Assembly: GCF_025370935.1 (NCBI RefSeq)
Contig: NC_133494.1
Location: 18,583,669-18,647,668, forward strand
Direction of reading: 5' to 3'
Length of the DNA: 64,000 nt
From: Choristoneura fumiferana
Taxonomy: Eukaryota > Arthropoda > Insecta > Lepidoptera > Tortricidae
In this document: piece after piece, positions 55,011 to 64,000 of the stretch
Layout: the number at the start of each line of letters is the position of its first letter
Numbering within the stretch: the first letter of the stretch is position 1
Notes under the pieces: generated by a model
What the model saw: only the letters and a program-made list of their open reading frames with translations
What the model was told of the DNA's origin: nothing
Database searches by the model: none
Translations under genes and position numbers: made by a program

Positions 55011-55302
55011 CTCCCTCTCCCTCTTAAAAAAATTACAAACATGAAAATAGTTCGTACACACTTTTGTATGAACGGCCGCTGACTCAGCATTATGCTTCAG
55101 CGTTAGACACGTGCAGCGCTCATTGAAGTACAACCGGTTGTAGGTACCATCAGCCAAATAAGTGGTCTATAAATTTTTAATCAAGTTCCTATCAAATGAA
55201 TATGCCGCTAAGTAGAACTTTCAAGTTGACAGACACGTCTATTGGCATTATTTTTTGTGACATGCAAACGATTATCAACTTTAGGGTGGTAGACCACATT
55301 AT

Positions 55303-55562
55303 GCAGGTGGCAGGACCTTGTGCAAGGTCCGCCCGGATTTCTACCACCATCTTGCTCGCTAATCCTGCTATGAAGCAGCAGTGTTTGCACTGTTGCGTTT
55401 CGGCGTGGAGAGTAAGACAGCCGGTGCAATTACTGGCACTTAGGCCTCTAGGTTGGCAACGCATCTGCAATACCCCTGGTGTTGCAGATGTTTATGGGCG
55501 GTGATGATCTCTTACCATCAGGAGACACATTTGCTCGTTTGCCATCCAGTCGAATAAAAAAA
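55303..55562 (+). mobile_element. Family J repeat (copy 2)
   Basis: Counterpart of 38515-38775. Confidence 0.6.
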
Positions 55563-55985
55563 ATGGTAAGCGATCACCGCCACCCATCGACACCTACAGC
55601 ATTATTAGGACTGCGGGTGTTGCCGGCCTAAAGGGAAGGGGATAGAGGAGAGGGGAAAGGGGGGAGAAAAAAGGGGGAGGGGAGTTGGGCCTCCGGATCT
55701 CCCACTCACCGTACGAAACACAGTTTCACGCGGGTATTCTGTGAGACTGTGGTACTAACCCGGTCGAGCCAGCAAGTGGTTACAGTAAGGCTATCTATAC
55801 CACATGTAAATACCTTAATTCTGCAATACAATGTCAAACGTTAGAATACAGTTTACATTATATTGCAAAATAACAGTCTGTTGACTCAGTATTGCAAAAC
55901 AGCGTCCGTTTATCAATAATCCAAAGGATAAAATCAAGTCATTTATTTTAACCTCAAACCTTACATTTTATCAGTTTAGGCGTTA

Positions 55986-56353
55986 CGAGGTTGCGGTAGC
56001 AACGCGTTGATAAATGATTATTTTAAAGCGTTAACCTAAATATAAAAATATTTATGTTTAATTCGATTTGTTGATATGTTTATAAACATTGTGTTATTAT
56101 TATAAATAAATATGCCCTTGGTTACAGCTTGGAATGATTTATATAATTCAGTTTGAGTCTCATTGGTGAAGTGAAAACAAAAATACGTTTGCATTTTTAT
56201 CTGAATACTAATTTAACGAAATGAAAAGTATTAATATCGTATTTTATAAAATTATTTTTAGAAATCCTTGAACCCTATTTTCTTTTGGGTACTTAAGAAA
56301 TCTTTTTTAAAGAACCTTGAAAATTATACGAATGTAATTTAAAATGAAATGAA
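55986..56353. other. No gene seen
   Basis: First sequence beyond the duplicated segment. AT-rich, no repeat recognised. Confidence 0.35.
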
Positions 56354-56665
56354 ATGAGCCGTGGTGGCCTAGAGGTTTGACCTATTGCCTCTCAAGCAGG
56401 GTTCTGGGTTCGAGCCCGGGCATGCACCTCTGAATTTTTCAGAATTTAGGTGCGAGCATTTGAAATTACCACGAGCTTCACGGTGAAGAGAAACATCATG
56501 AGGAAACCTGCACACACCAGCAAATAAATTTAATGGTGTGTGTGAACTTCCTAATCCGCACTGGCCCCGCTTGGGAACTACGGCCCAAGCCCTCTCGTTC
56601 TAAGAGGAGGCCTGTTTCCTGCAGTAGGATGGATATAGGCATATATGATGATTATGAAAAAAATA
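56354..56665 (+). mobile_element. SINE family C, full-length, plus strand
   Basis: Head GCCGTGGTGGCCTAGAGG, box B GGGTTCGAGCCCGGGC, middle ATCATGAGGAAACCTGCACA, and tail AGTAGGATGGATATAGGC then ATGATGATT. Confidence 0.75.
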
Positions 56666-56999
56666 AACAAAAAAGTAAAACCGACTCCAAAAAAATAAAT
56701 AAATAACAAAAAATGGAACCGACTACAAAACACTTGAAAATATTTTTCTATACAGGTACCTACTAGATCGAAGTCTTTGCCTCAGCACGAACATAGAGAA
56801 TCCTCCTTTTTTGAAGTCGGTTAAAAATGACCTCAGGCCACCTCGGTGACGTTTGTGATCACATAACTCTTTTGACAAACACCATCTAATGCAACAGACA
56901 TGTTTTAACATAAATTATAGTATCGTGGCATTATTTTTTTATGACAGGTGTAGGTGTTAAAAGTTTTACTATCAGCATACCTACCTACTTTCAGTTTTT

Positions 57000-57530
57000 A
57001 GGGTTCCGTAGTCAACTAGGAACCCTTATAGTTTCGCCATGTCTCTCTGTCTGCGGCCAAGCTCAGAGACCGTTAGTAGGTACTAGAAAGCTGTAATTTG
57101 GCATGAGTCACGCCGACAAAGTGTTAAAAAAAAAATTAAAAAAAATTATAGGGTACCTCCCATAGACGTAAAATGGGGGTGTTTTTTTTTCTCAACTAAC
57201 CATATAGTGCGGGGAATCGTCTTTTAAAACCATTGGGGGGTGTCTGCTTGCGAAATATTCAAATTTAAAGTGCAGGAAGGAAAAATTTGAAAAAATCAGG
57301 ATGGTAGTAAATTATATCAATTTTACAAGGAAAATTATAACGGCTAAAATTGCTTGAGAATTATTAGTTCTTTAATAGTAAATAGCAGCCTAAGGTATAA
57401 AATATACTAAACTTGTAAGATTCCGTACACAATACGAAATCCTAAGACAAATATTACTTGTTTTTTTTCATAATGGCTACGTAACCCTGTCTTGGGCGTG
57501 TTCGACACGCTCTTGGCCGGTTTTATAAAT
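57000..57530 (-). mobile_element. Family T element, near-complete, minus strand
   Basis: TTTAGGGTTCCGTAGTCAAC start and GACACGCTCTTGGCCGGTTT end on the plus strand, so the sense copy runs on the minus strand. Confidence 0.7.
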
Positions 57531-57734
57531 GCCTGTCGAAATAATAATACAGTTCTATAAATTTATATTAATGCAATTTTACTGACTCTACAGGTACATT
57601 TGTTTCGTTGTAACCAAGTTTCGAGTCCAAGCCATTAAACGTTGAAAAATTTCCATCCTGCGGAGACAATATTATTGTATTGTCACCGGATTTATAGAAG
57701 TATGCAAAATTTTAGCTCAATCGGATACCAATAA

Positions 57735-58075
57735 TCATCATCATCATCCCAGCCTATATGCGTCCCACTGCTGGGCACAGGCCTCCTCTCAGAACAAGAG
57801 GGCTTGGGCCGTAGTTCCCACGCGGGCCCAGTGCGGATTGGGAACTTCACACGCACCATTGAATTGCTTCGCAGGTTTGTGCAGGTTTCCTCACGATGTT
57901 TTCCTTCACCGCAAAGCTCGTGGTAAATTTTAAATGTAATTCCGCACATGAATTTCGAAAAACTCAGAGGTGCGAGCCGGGGTTTGAACCCACGACCCTC
58001 TGCTTGAGAGGCGATAGGTCAAACCACTAGGCCACCACGGCTTCTCCACTAGGCCACCACGGCCCACGGCCTAGG
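57735..58075 (-). mobile_element. SINE family C with duplicated head
   Basis: Full-length minus-strand copy. The tRNA-like head fragment CCACTAGGCCACCACGGC appears twice (58024-58041 and 58047-58064), a short tandem duplication at the 5' end. Confidence 0.75.
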
Positions 58076-58361
58076 ATACCAATAATACTACTATGTATTT
58101 TCTTTGTAAGTGAATTTGCATATTATTATTCTTGCGAAGAAATAAATATTTTAAAACCTAAACCTAAAATCGGGCGAAATACTGATTGACAAATTGCAAG
58201 AACAAACGTATTGGGAAGATCAATAAAAGCTTTTGAAAATAATGTTGTTCACATTAATGAAACAAGTTAAATTTTTTTTTGGCTAGAGCATACTCATCAC
58301 ATTCATATTTTTCTCTCTGTTTAAAAGTACCTATTTTCTGTATCGCTTAGCGATGGATTCA

Positions 58362-58510
58362 CATCTGTACCACTACCATGAGTTTACAGTGACCGTACTC
58401 GATAGCGACGGCGTAAATTAATTGTATGGAGAATTGTACAGCGCCTCTACAAATAATTTACGCCGTCGCTATCGAGTATGGTCACTGTAAACTCATGGTA
58501 GTGGTACAGA
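58362..58510. mobile_element. Inverted-repeat element, ~57-bp perfect arms
   Basis: ATCTGTACCACTACCATGAG through GATAGCGACGGCGTAAATTA, then the exact reverse complement after a ~35-bp loop. Likely a MITE; no target duplication could be fixed because it abuts half of MITE M1. Confidence 0.75.
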
Positions 58511-58632
58511 TCAACACGAACATCGCAAACGTTCCGCTAGTGGCGCTGTTCGTGTTTGCATACAAATTAAGATTTTAACGCGAACGCGATCGAGACGTAT
58601 TTTGTAACCGAAAACTTACACTAAGGCCACTG
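58511..58632. mobile_element. Right half of MITE M1
   Basis: AACACGAACATCGCAAACGT to CTTACACTAAGGCCACTGG, matching the right half of 10029-10191. The left half is missing. Confidence 0.75.
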
Positions 58633-59152
58633 GCCATTATCGCGATTCGACAGCTCTCATGTCGACAGAATCGCCATTTGCCTGCAACGCATCTGTAGGT
58701 ACAGAAAAGTAAAAGGACAAAGTAGCTACATCTTACTGGTTTAATAAAAGCCTACTCACTTTAGTCTAGATCTAATCTCTTTGAGAGCTACGATGCCAGA
58801 GACAGACAGACAGACATTGGCGTCAAGCTTTATATAACACGCCCTCTTTTGTGTCGGGGGTTAAAAAGTAATACAAGGTCGCTTCGAGCTCAGGCACATA
58901 ATAAGTTTTCAAGCTACTTTACCAGCTATATCCAGTCCATGGAAACACTTTGGTGACAAAATTTATTTTTCTTGACTTTACTGAGTTATCGCGCTTCCAA
59001 ATCCGATTTGGTATACGTTGCTGGAATATTGTGGTGTAAGTTATAAGCGTCAAGCTTTAGTTAAAAGGAACATACAATACTGTGCGTTTTATGTTTCATT
59101 GCGGGACTGTGCAGCTCCTATCCCACTGCGAATTCTACTAATATTGAATGGT

Positions 59153-59400
59153 TGACGACCAGATGGCCTAGTGGTTAGAGAACCTGACTACGAAGCTTGA
59201 GGTCCCGAGTTCGATTCCCGTGTCGGGGCAGATATTTGTATGAAAAATACAAATGTTTGTTCTCGGTCTTGGGTGTTTAATATGTATTTAAATATGTATC
59301 TATCTATATAATTATGTTTATCCGTTGCTCAGTATCCATAACACAAGCTTTACTAAGCTTACTTTGGGACTAGGTCAATTGGTGTGAATTGTCCCGTGAT
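59153..59400 (+). mobile_element. SINE family B, full-length, cleanest copy
   Basis: Head GACGACCAGATGGCCTAGTG (box A TGGCCTAGTGG), box B GAGTTCGATTCC, body TTGTTCTCGGTCTTGGGTG, and 3' end GGGACTAGGTCAATTGGTGT then TCCCGTGA and a T-run. Confidence 0.8.
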
Positions 59401-59404
59401 TTTT

Positions 59405-59605
59405 TTTTATTGGATGTTTGTTACTCAACACGCAATAATGGCTGAAACGATTTAGATGAAATTCGGAACACAGATAGTTTGAGTCCCGGGGAAGAACATA
59501 TATATACTTAAGATAGTTTTTATCCCGGAAAATGGCATAGTTCCCGCGGGATAGTGATAAACGAAATCTACGCAGATGGAGTCGCGGGCAACACGTAGTT
59601 ATTTG
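59405..59605 (+). mobile_element. Helitron-like repeat
   Basis: TTTGTTACTCAACACGCAAT, GATGAAATTCGGAACACAGA and GTCGCGGGCAACACGTAGTT, close to the family's CTAGTT end. Confidence 0.6.
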
Positions 59606-60525
59606 TAAGTGGCAAGGAGGCCTAAAATATTCAAGCTATTAGCTGGAAATTCTAGGGTCCGTATTCATCTAAGTCGCTATTAAGTTATCGTGGGCGACGA
59701 TTGAGGATCAGTAGGGCACCTTCATGATAGATAACTTTCTTAAGAAATAGCGTACTGGTTTCTTTCGCCTTCCACATAGCAGTCGAAAGTTCGTAGTTGG
59801 CAATAGAGAGGGCTGCTGCCCAGTCCTCACGTCAGGTCACTTAGTTAGTCACCTTTAGCAATACCCACGGGAACAGATGGGTTCGTCCTAATCTAAAACC
59901 GGGCACACTAAGGACAGACTATCTACCTCATAAGTACCCTTAGCTATCAAATTAGCAGAATTCAGCCCTGCACTTTATTCCAATGCTGTAAGACAGAGAC
60001 GGAAAATCATCGAAATGGTTTTAAAAAGTTTTCTATGCTCGATTCGGCGAAAGCACTGCCATGTCCCTGGGGTACTTCTAGTAATTGATTGAATTAAAAT
60101 TGAGTAGGTTGTATGTGTCGTTTGGATGACAATTCAAGTATAATAAACAAAAAAAAACAGTTAACAGATTTTTATTTAGCAAAAAAAATTCTCTAACTCT
60201 AACTAACTAACTCTTACTCTAACGCTATTTTCTCTTCACATGCCCCAACCGTTGCTCGGTGCATCTCGGTTGCCTAGACTGCAGGCTGCATTATTGCACA
60301 AACGCAGCCCCAATACTTCGTTATTAGAAATATGTTCTGTTTATATTGAGATGGTTCATAGTGTACTGCCAGGAAATTGCTTCACGTCTGGAACTGTTTG
60401 TCGCATACCAGACCTTGTTTTCTGAGCGAAAAAATATCAATATAAGTAAATAAAGAAATAAACGGAGTACTAAAAATATTAAGATATATTTTTGAGGTTC
60501 TAACAGGGAGTCTTCTTCTTTGATA
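59606..60525. other. No gene that can be supported
   Basis: A 61-codon plus-strand frame at 60240-60425 has no recognised family or splice sites. AACTCTAACTAACTAACTC near 60193-60214 resembles the (TTAG)n tail at 63064-63079 in inverse orientation, so part of this may be a minus-strand LINE 3' end. Confidence 0.3.
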
Positions 60526-61200
60526 TACAGGGTGTAACATTCAGATCGGTCAGTATGGGAAAGTCTGAAACTATACGACATACGAAGATCTGTTCTTAGG
60601 CACCATGTCATCGATTTTAGTAACAAGAAAAACTGCACTCATAGATAAAAAAAAGTGTACTCAGAACGTGATTCGAACCCGGTTGATTTGAAAAATTAAA
60701 CTTATCTACATAATTTCTATTTGGATATCGATAGGGTAGTATAAGTGTTACTATGAAACAAGATATCTAAAATGAATAAAATGCGTTGTTCTTATTTTAT
60801 ATTATTTAATAACGTAAGTTTTAATAGTGTAAGATATATATAATTTATCTTAAATACTACTTTCACTTCTTCTCTTCGAAACATTTTGATTTGTAAAGTA
60901 TCATTAGTTTTTAGTTAATTAAATTAACTTTGTAGTTTAACTTTAATGAATGATATTTTTAAATCTTGTTATGCCATTCTGTATTATGGATGAATAAAGT
61001 TATTTCTATTCTATTCTATTCTATTTTTCAAATCGTCCAGGTTCGATTCTCGAGCTGAGTACAAGTTTTTTTTAAATGTTTGAATGCAGTTTTTCTTGTT
61101 ACTAAAATCGATGACATGGTTCCTAAGAAAGAATAGATCTTAGTATGCCTTATAGTTTCAGACTTTCCCATACTGACCGATCTGAATGTTACATCCTGTA
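60526..61200. mobile_element. Foldback element FB2, complete, with nested LINE tail
   Basis: Long terminal inverted repeats (TACAGGGTGTAACATTCAGA left; the right end reads TCTGAATGTTACATCCTGTA). The arms extend over more than 100 bp. The centre (about 60800-61025) is a LINE 3' end with a (TTCTA)n tail. Confidence 0.75.
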
Positions 61201-61534
61201 CATCACATAATTAACCACAAATCAAAAACTCCTCACTGCTTCTTTCTATCACACGGTGTAAGTAAAGGTAGAAAGAGATGGTGATGCGATGGTGAATAGA
61301 CATAAGAATATATGTATATAGTATTATGTACACAGCTCTTCCAATGACCAGAACATAAATCACAGGCCTACCTGCATCAATGTCTCAATATATGAAAATC
61401 GTAACTCACCGGCTTTGAACATAGGTTTACCCATACTTGACGTCAAGGGAGGCATAAAGTCTCAAGGATCCTTATAAAAGGAAATAGATGAACTAGCTTA
61501 AGAAACTGGAGTTTGCATTTTAAAATAAGTTTTT

Positions 61535-61800
61535 GGTAAAAAAATCATTTTTAATACAGGCTTTTTTTTTGCTGACACTGTACTTTTTGTCAACTTTACT
61601 TGCAGTGTCACCCAAACTACATTTGTTTACCAAATTTCAAGTCGATGCCACCGTTTACGTCTTGTGGAAACGATCCTGGCCGAACTACCAGGATGTGACT
61701 ACCAGATTATTGTACTGTCACGCAATTTACATAAGCATTCCAAATTTCAAGTCAATCCGACTACTGGAAGCTGGTCGAATTTAATTTGCAAGATTGAAAC
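61535..61800 (+). mobile_element. Family P repeat without the nested insertion
   Basis: TTTTTGTCAACTTTACTTGC runs straight into TGTCACCCAAACTAC, showing the uninterrupted state of the site disrupted at 31551-31735. Confidence 0.6.
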
Positions 61801-61830
61801 TAAATAAAAGCTTGTAAAATGAGGGGGTGG

Positions 61831-62080
61831 TCTCTAAGGTTTGACCTATGGCCTCTCAATCAGAGGATCGTGGGTTCAAACCGCGGATCGCATCTCGCAT
61901 GTGCGAAATTATATAATTTGTATTTTCCACGAGTTTTATGTTAAATGAAAACACCGTGAGGAAACCTGCACAAACCTGCCAAGCAATTCAATGTTGTGTG
62001 TGATGTTAACAATGGCCTTTTTGTTCGTAGAGGAGGCTGTGCCATGCAATGGGTGCTATATAGGCCAAGATGATGATGAA
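61831..62080 (+). mobile_element. SINE family C, degenerate
   Basis: GTGGTCTCTAAGGTTTGACC head, GTGGGTTCAAACCGCGGATC box B, GTGAGGAAACCTGCACAAAC and TGCTATATAGGCCAAGATGA tail. Confidence 0.6.
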
Positions 62081-62689
62081 ATTGGAGGTTTTGTTATTAA
62101 AGTAAGGTTCACTCACAAAATAAATCTGGCCAACCTAGACCACAGATGTAAAGAAAACGTTCGTTTTTATCGTGCTATTTAAATCAGTCTCAGTACCATC
62201 AAGACGGCGTAGACGAAGGTTGCTATAGAGTGGTTATACCCTATAAGTATTATAACACCTAAGTTAAAAAAAATATTCATTATTATAGTAATTTGATCGT
62301 TGATTTGATGTAAATCACAGCGAGAGGTTTTAACACGTTCATAGACACGTCGGCAGAATTAAGAAATAGTCAGTTTCACGATGACAACGGATCATTAACT
62401 ACATCTACACGTAATTTTAACTCAAAAATGGCAGGTTTGTAGCTAGACTTAACATTTTAATAAATAAAATGACTTAAATAAAACTTCGAAACCAACTATT
62501 GTGCAAACTTGCCTCCAATCGGACATGTGATTGATTTATTCATCAATATTGCTCGTAAATCTCAAAAGGCTTTCCCTGCACGACAAAGTAACAATAAATT
62601 ATGATGTCGGATCTGTTTCGTCATACATTAAGGTTTTATTACAGTATGAAATAATAAGGAGTTGATATTCCTCTTTCCTCCTCCTTGTA
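62081..62689. other. No gene seen
   Basis: AT-rich spacer. No open frame or bounded repeat could be supported. Confidence 0.3.
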
Positions 62690-63080
62690 GCGGAAAGGAA
62701 GGTCTTGCGTAAGATCCTGGGACCTGTCAAGAGAGACGACGGCACGTGGAGGATCCGTAAAAACAGAGAGATCCAGGAGCTGGTGGCTGAACCCAACATC
62801 ATCGGCGTAACAAAATCACACAGACTTCGCTGGTTCGGCCACCTACTACGAATGGGAGAGGATCGGGCTGCCAAAAGAGCGTACGTGGGACGACCGGCTG
62901 GTCGCCGCCCGGTTGGGCGGCCCAGGTACCGCTGGGAGGACAGTGTCCAGGCGGATCTGCGTCGTCTCCAAGTCGACGACTGGCAAGAGGCTGCGCACGA
63001 TCGGGACAGATGGCGTGCTCTCGTTTCGGAGGCCAAGACCCTCTTTGGGTCCCTGAGCCAAATTAGTTAGTTAGTTAGTT
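62690..63080 (+). pseudogene. Non-LTR reverse transcriptase C-terminus with (TTAG)n tail
   Basis: An open frame of about 120 codons reads EPNIIGVTKSHRLRWFGHLL, RMGEDRAAKRAYVGR, then GRRPVGRPRYRWEDSVQADL and a stop, directly followed by TTAGTTAGTTAGTTA. Intact to the 3' end but 5'-truncated. GC content is far above its surroundings, suggesting a recent arrival. Confidence 0.8.
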
Positions 63081-63339
63081 ATGAAATAATAAGAGGTATA
63101 AAAATGTCATCATCGTTTGTATTTTTGTCGAGAGATGCTATCGTTAATTTTTATCTCTCCTGCAATAGAGAATATGAATAAATCAAACCAGCCTACATCC
63201 ACCCGCTGCTGAGTAAATAAAGACTTCTTCATTTTCACGCCACTTTGTCTAGTCCTGCACCAGTCTTACCAGCCAGTTGAGGCAGATGTAATTGCCCATG
63301 TAATATAATTTTAGCCTTATTACTGTAAGGTGCCAAAGT

Positions 63340-63830
63340 GCCAAAGAGCGATTAGAGCGAAGCATTAGTTGTGAGACGGATGACAGAATCCGGAACACCA
63401 CGCTGCGCTCAAAAACACGCATTACCATCGCAAGGAAAAGACTGCTAAGCTAAAATGGGACGGGGCTGGACACGTCTCTCGCATGCACCCACAAATGGCG
63501 GGCTCGCACAGTTACTTGTGGGTGCCGGAGAACGGCCAGCGACATCGAGGGAGACCGAGAAGGAGATGGCGGGACGATCTGTACCCCTAGTGTAAGTTTT
63601 CGGTTACAAAATACGTATCGATCGCGTTCGCGTTAAAATCTCAATTTATTATGGAAAGACGAACAGCGCCTCTAGCGGAACGTTTGCGATGTTCGTGTTC
63701 TCTACAAATTGAGATTTTAACGCGTAGACGTATTTTGTAACTATAAACTTACACTAAGGGCACTGGACACGTAGTACGCAAAAGGACTGGGCCTGACATT
63801 GCGTCCTGAGTGAGTTTGCCCAGCAGTGGG
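63340..63830 (+). pseudogene. RTE-type reverse transcriptase tail split by a MITE
   Basis: The left part reads KLKWDGAGHVSRMHPQMAG, then RHRGRPRRRWRDDL across frames. The right part after 63766 reads GCCCAGCAGTGGGATACTAT, the usual 3' terminus. The MITE at 63583-63765 separates them. Confidence 0.7.
63583..63765. mobile_element. MITE M1 inserted in a LINE
   Basis: CCTAGTGTAAGTTTTCGGTT left and AACTTACACTAAGGGCACTG right; the interior matches 10029-10191 with a short deletion in the right arm. Confidence 0.75.
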
Positions 63831-64000
63831 ATACTATACTGGCTACTTAAAAAAAACCGTGTAAGGTGAGGTAATGATGCAACTAAATAAATCTCCTTCT
63901 CTCTTTCGAAATAAATAAATAAATGTCATTTGATGTCAATCTTAGTTCGCATTATTATTTTCATCATAGGTGCTTTAGGCGAATAAGTGTGATGATAGTC

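Larger units (their letters stand above)
39311..55985. repeat. Copy 2 of the duplicated segment
   Basis: Collinear with 25533-39210 but about 3 kb longer because of extra insertions at about 41.13-42.45, 44.53-44.85, 45.64-46.45, 46.63, 49.30-50.05 and 52.35-52.67 kb. It starts at the first base after the gap. After 55985 the sequence continues into unique DNA. Confidence 0.9.

Noticed and set aside
60240..60425. 61-codon frame with a cysteine-containing minus-strand reading
   Set aside because: No start context, splice site or family; probably part of a LINE 3' end.
1..64000. CRISPR arrays, rRNA genes or bacterial operons
   Set aside because: The tandem repeats seen are minisatellites or transposon parts; all gene evidence is eukaryotic with GT-AG introns.

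Overview
The window reads as a lepidopteran (moth or butterfly) nuclear scaffold. It is AT-rich and gene-poor, and it is packed with repeat types typical of Lepidoptera: tRNA-headed SINEs with (GAT)n tails, RTE- and Jockey-type LINE 3' ends, Helitron-like units that end in CTAGT, foldback elements and many MITEs. The species cannot be named from the sequence. A run of 100 N at 39211-39310 marks a scaffold gap.

Genes. Four loci can be supported by reading exons, splice sites and frames. (1) 12306-14709 (+): three exons encoding a 135-aa secreted protein that tentatively resembles the insect MBF2 family. (2) 17354-19144 (-): three exons, each encoding a ten-cysteine TIL (trypsin-inhibitor-like) domain. 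A matching signal-peptide exon lies at 27072-27150. (3) 21180-26396 (+): three exons encoding a 106-aa single-TIL secreted inhibitor that has lost the C3-C5 cysteine pair. If the distant signal exon of gene 2 is right, gene 3 lies inside intron 1 of gene 2 on the other strand. (4) 34734-35483 (+): an intronless secreted S1A serine protease of 249 aa, with a second version at 51303-52052. The theme is extracellular proteolysis: protease inhibitors next to a chymotrypsin-fold protease.

Layout. 1-12 kb is repeats plus one doubtful exon (6929-7217). 12-15 kb holds the MBF2-like gene, with repeats in its introns. 17-27 kb holds the inhibitor locus, including a Helitron-like element with an expanded minisatellite (22.8-24.5 kb). 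25533-39210 and 39311-55985 are two versions of the same segment. The first ends exactly at the N gap and the second starts exactly after it, so the most economical reading is two unmerged overlapping contigs (two haplotypes), not a true tandem duplication. They differ by about 1.3% in the protease CDS and by many transposon indels, several with clean target-site duplications. 56-64 kb is again repeats only.

The best leads are: the contig-overlap duplication, which doubles the protease and part of the inhibitor genes; the nested antiparallel TIL genes; a set of presence/absence transposon insertions that can be read as natural insertion alleles; a 23-bp palindrome present in one copy only; and an inverted array of a roughly 14-bp GACCAA-type repeat at 9.4-10 kb.
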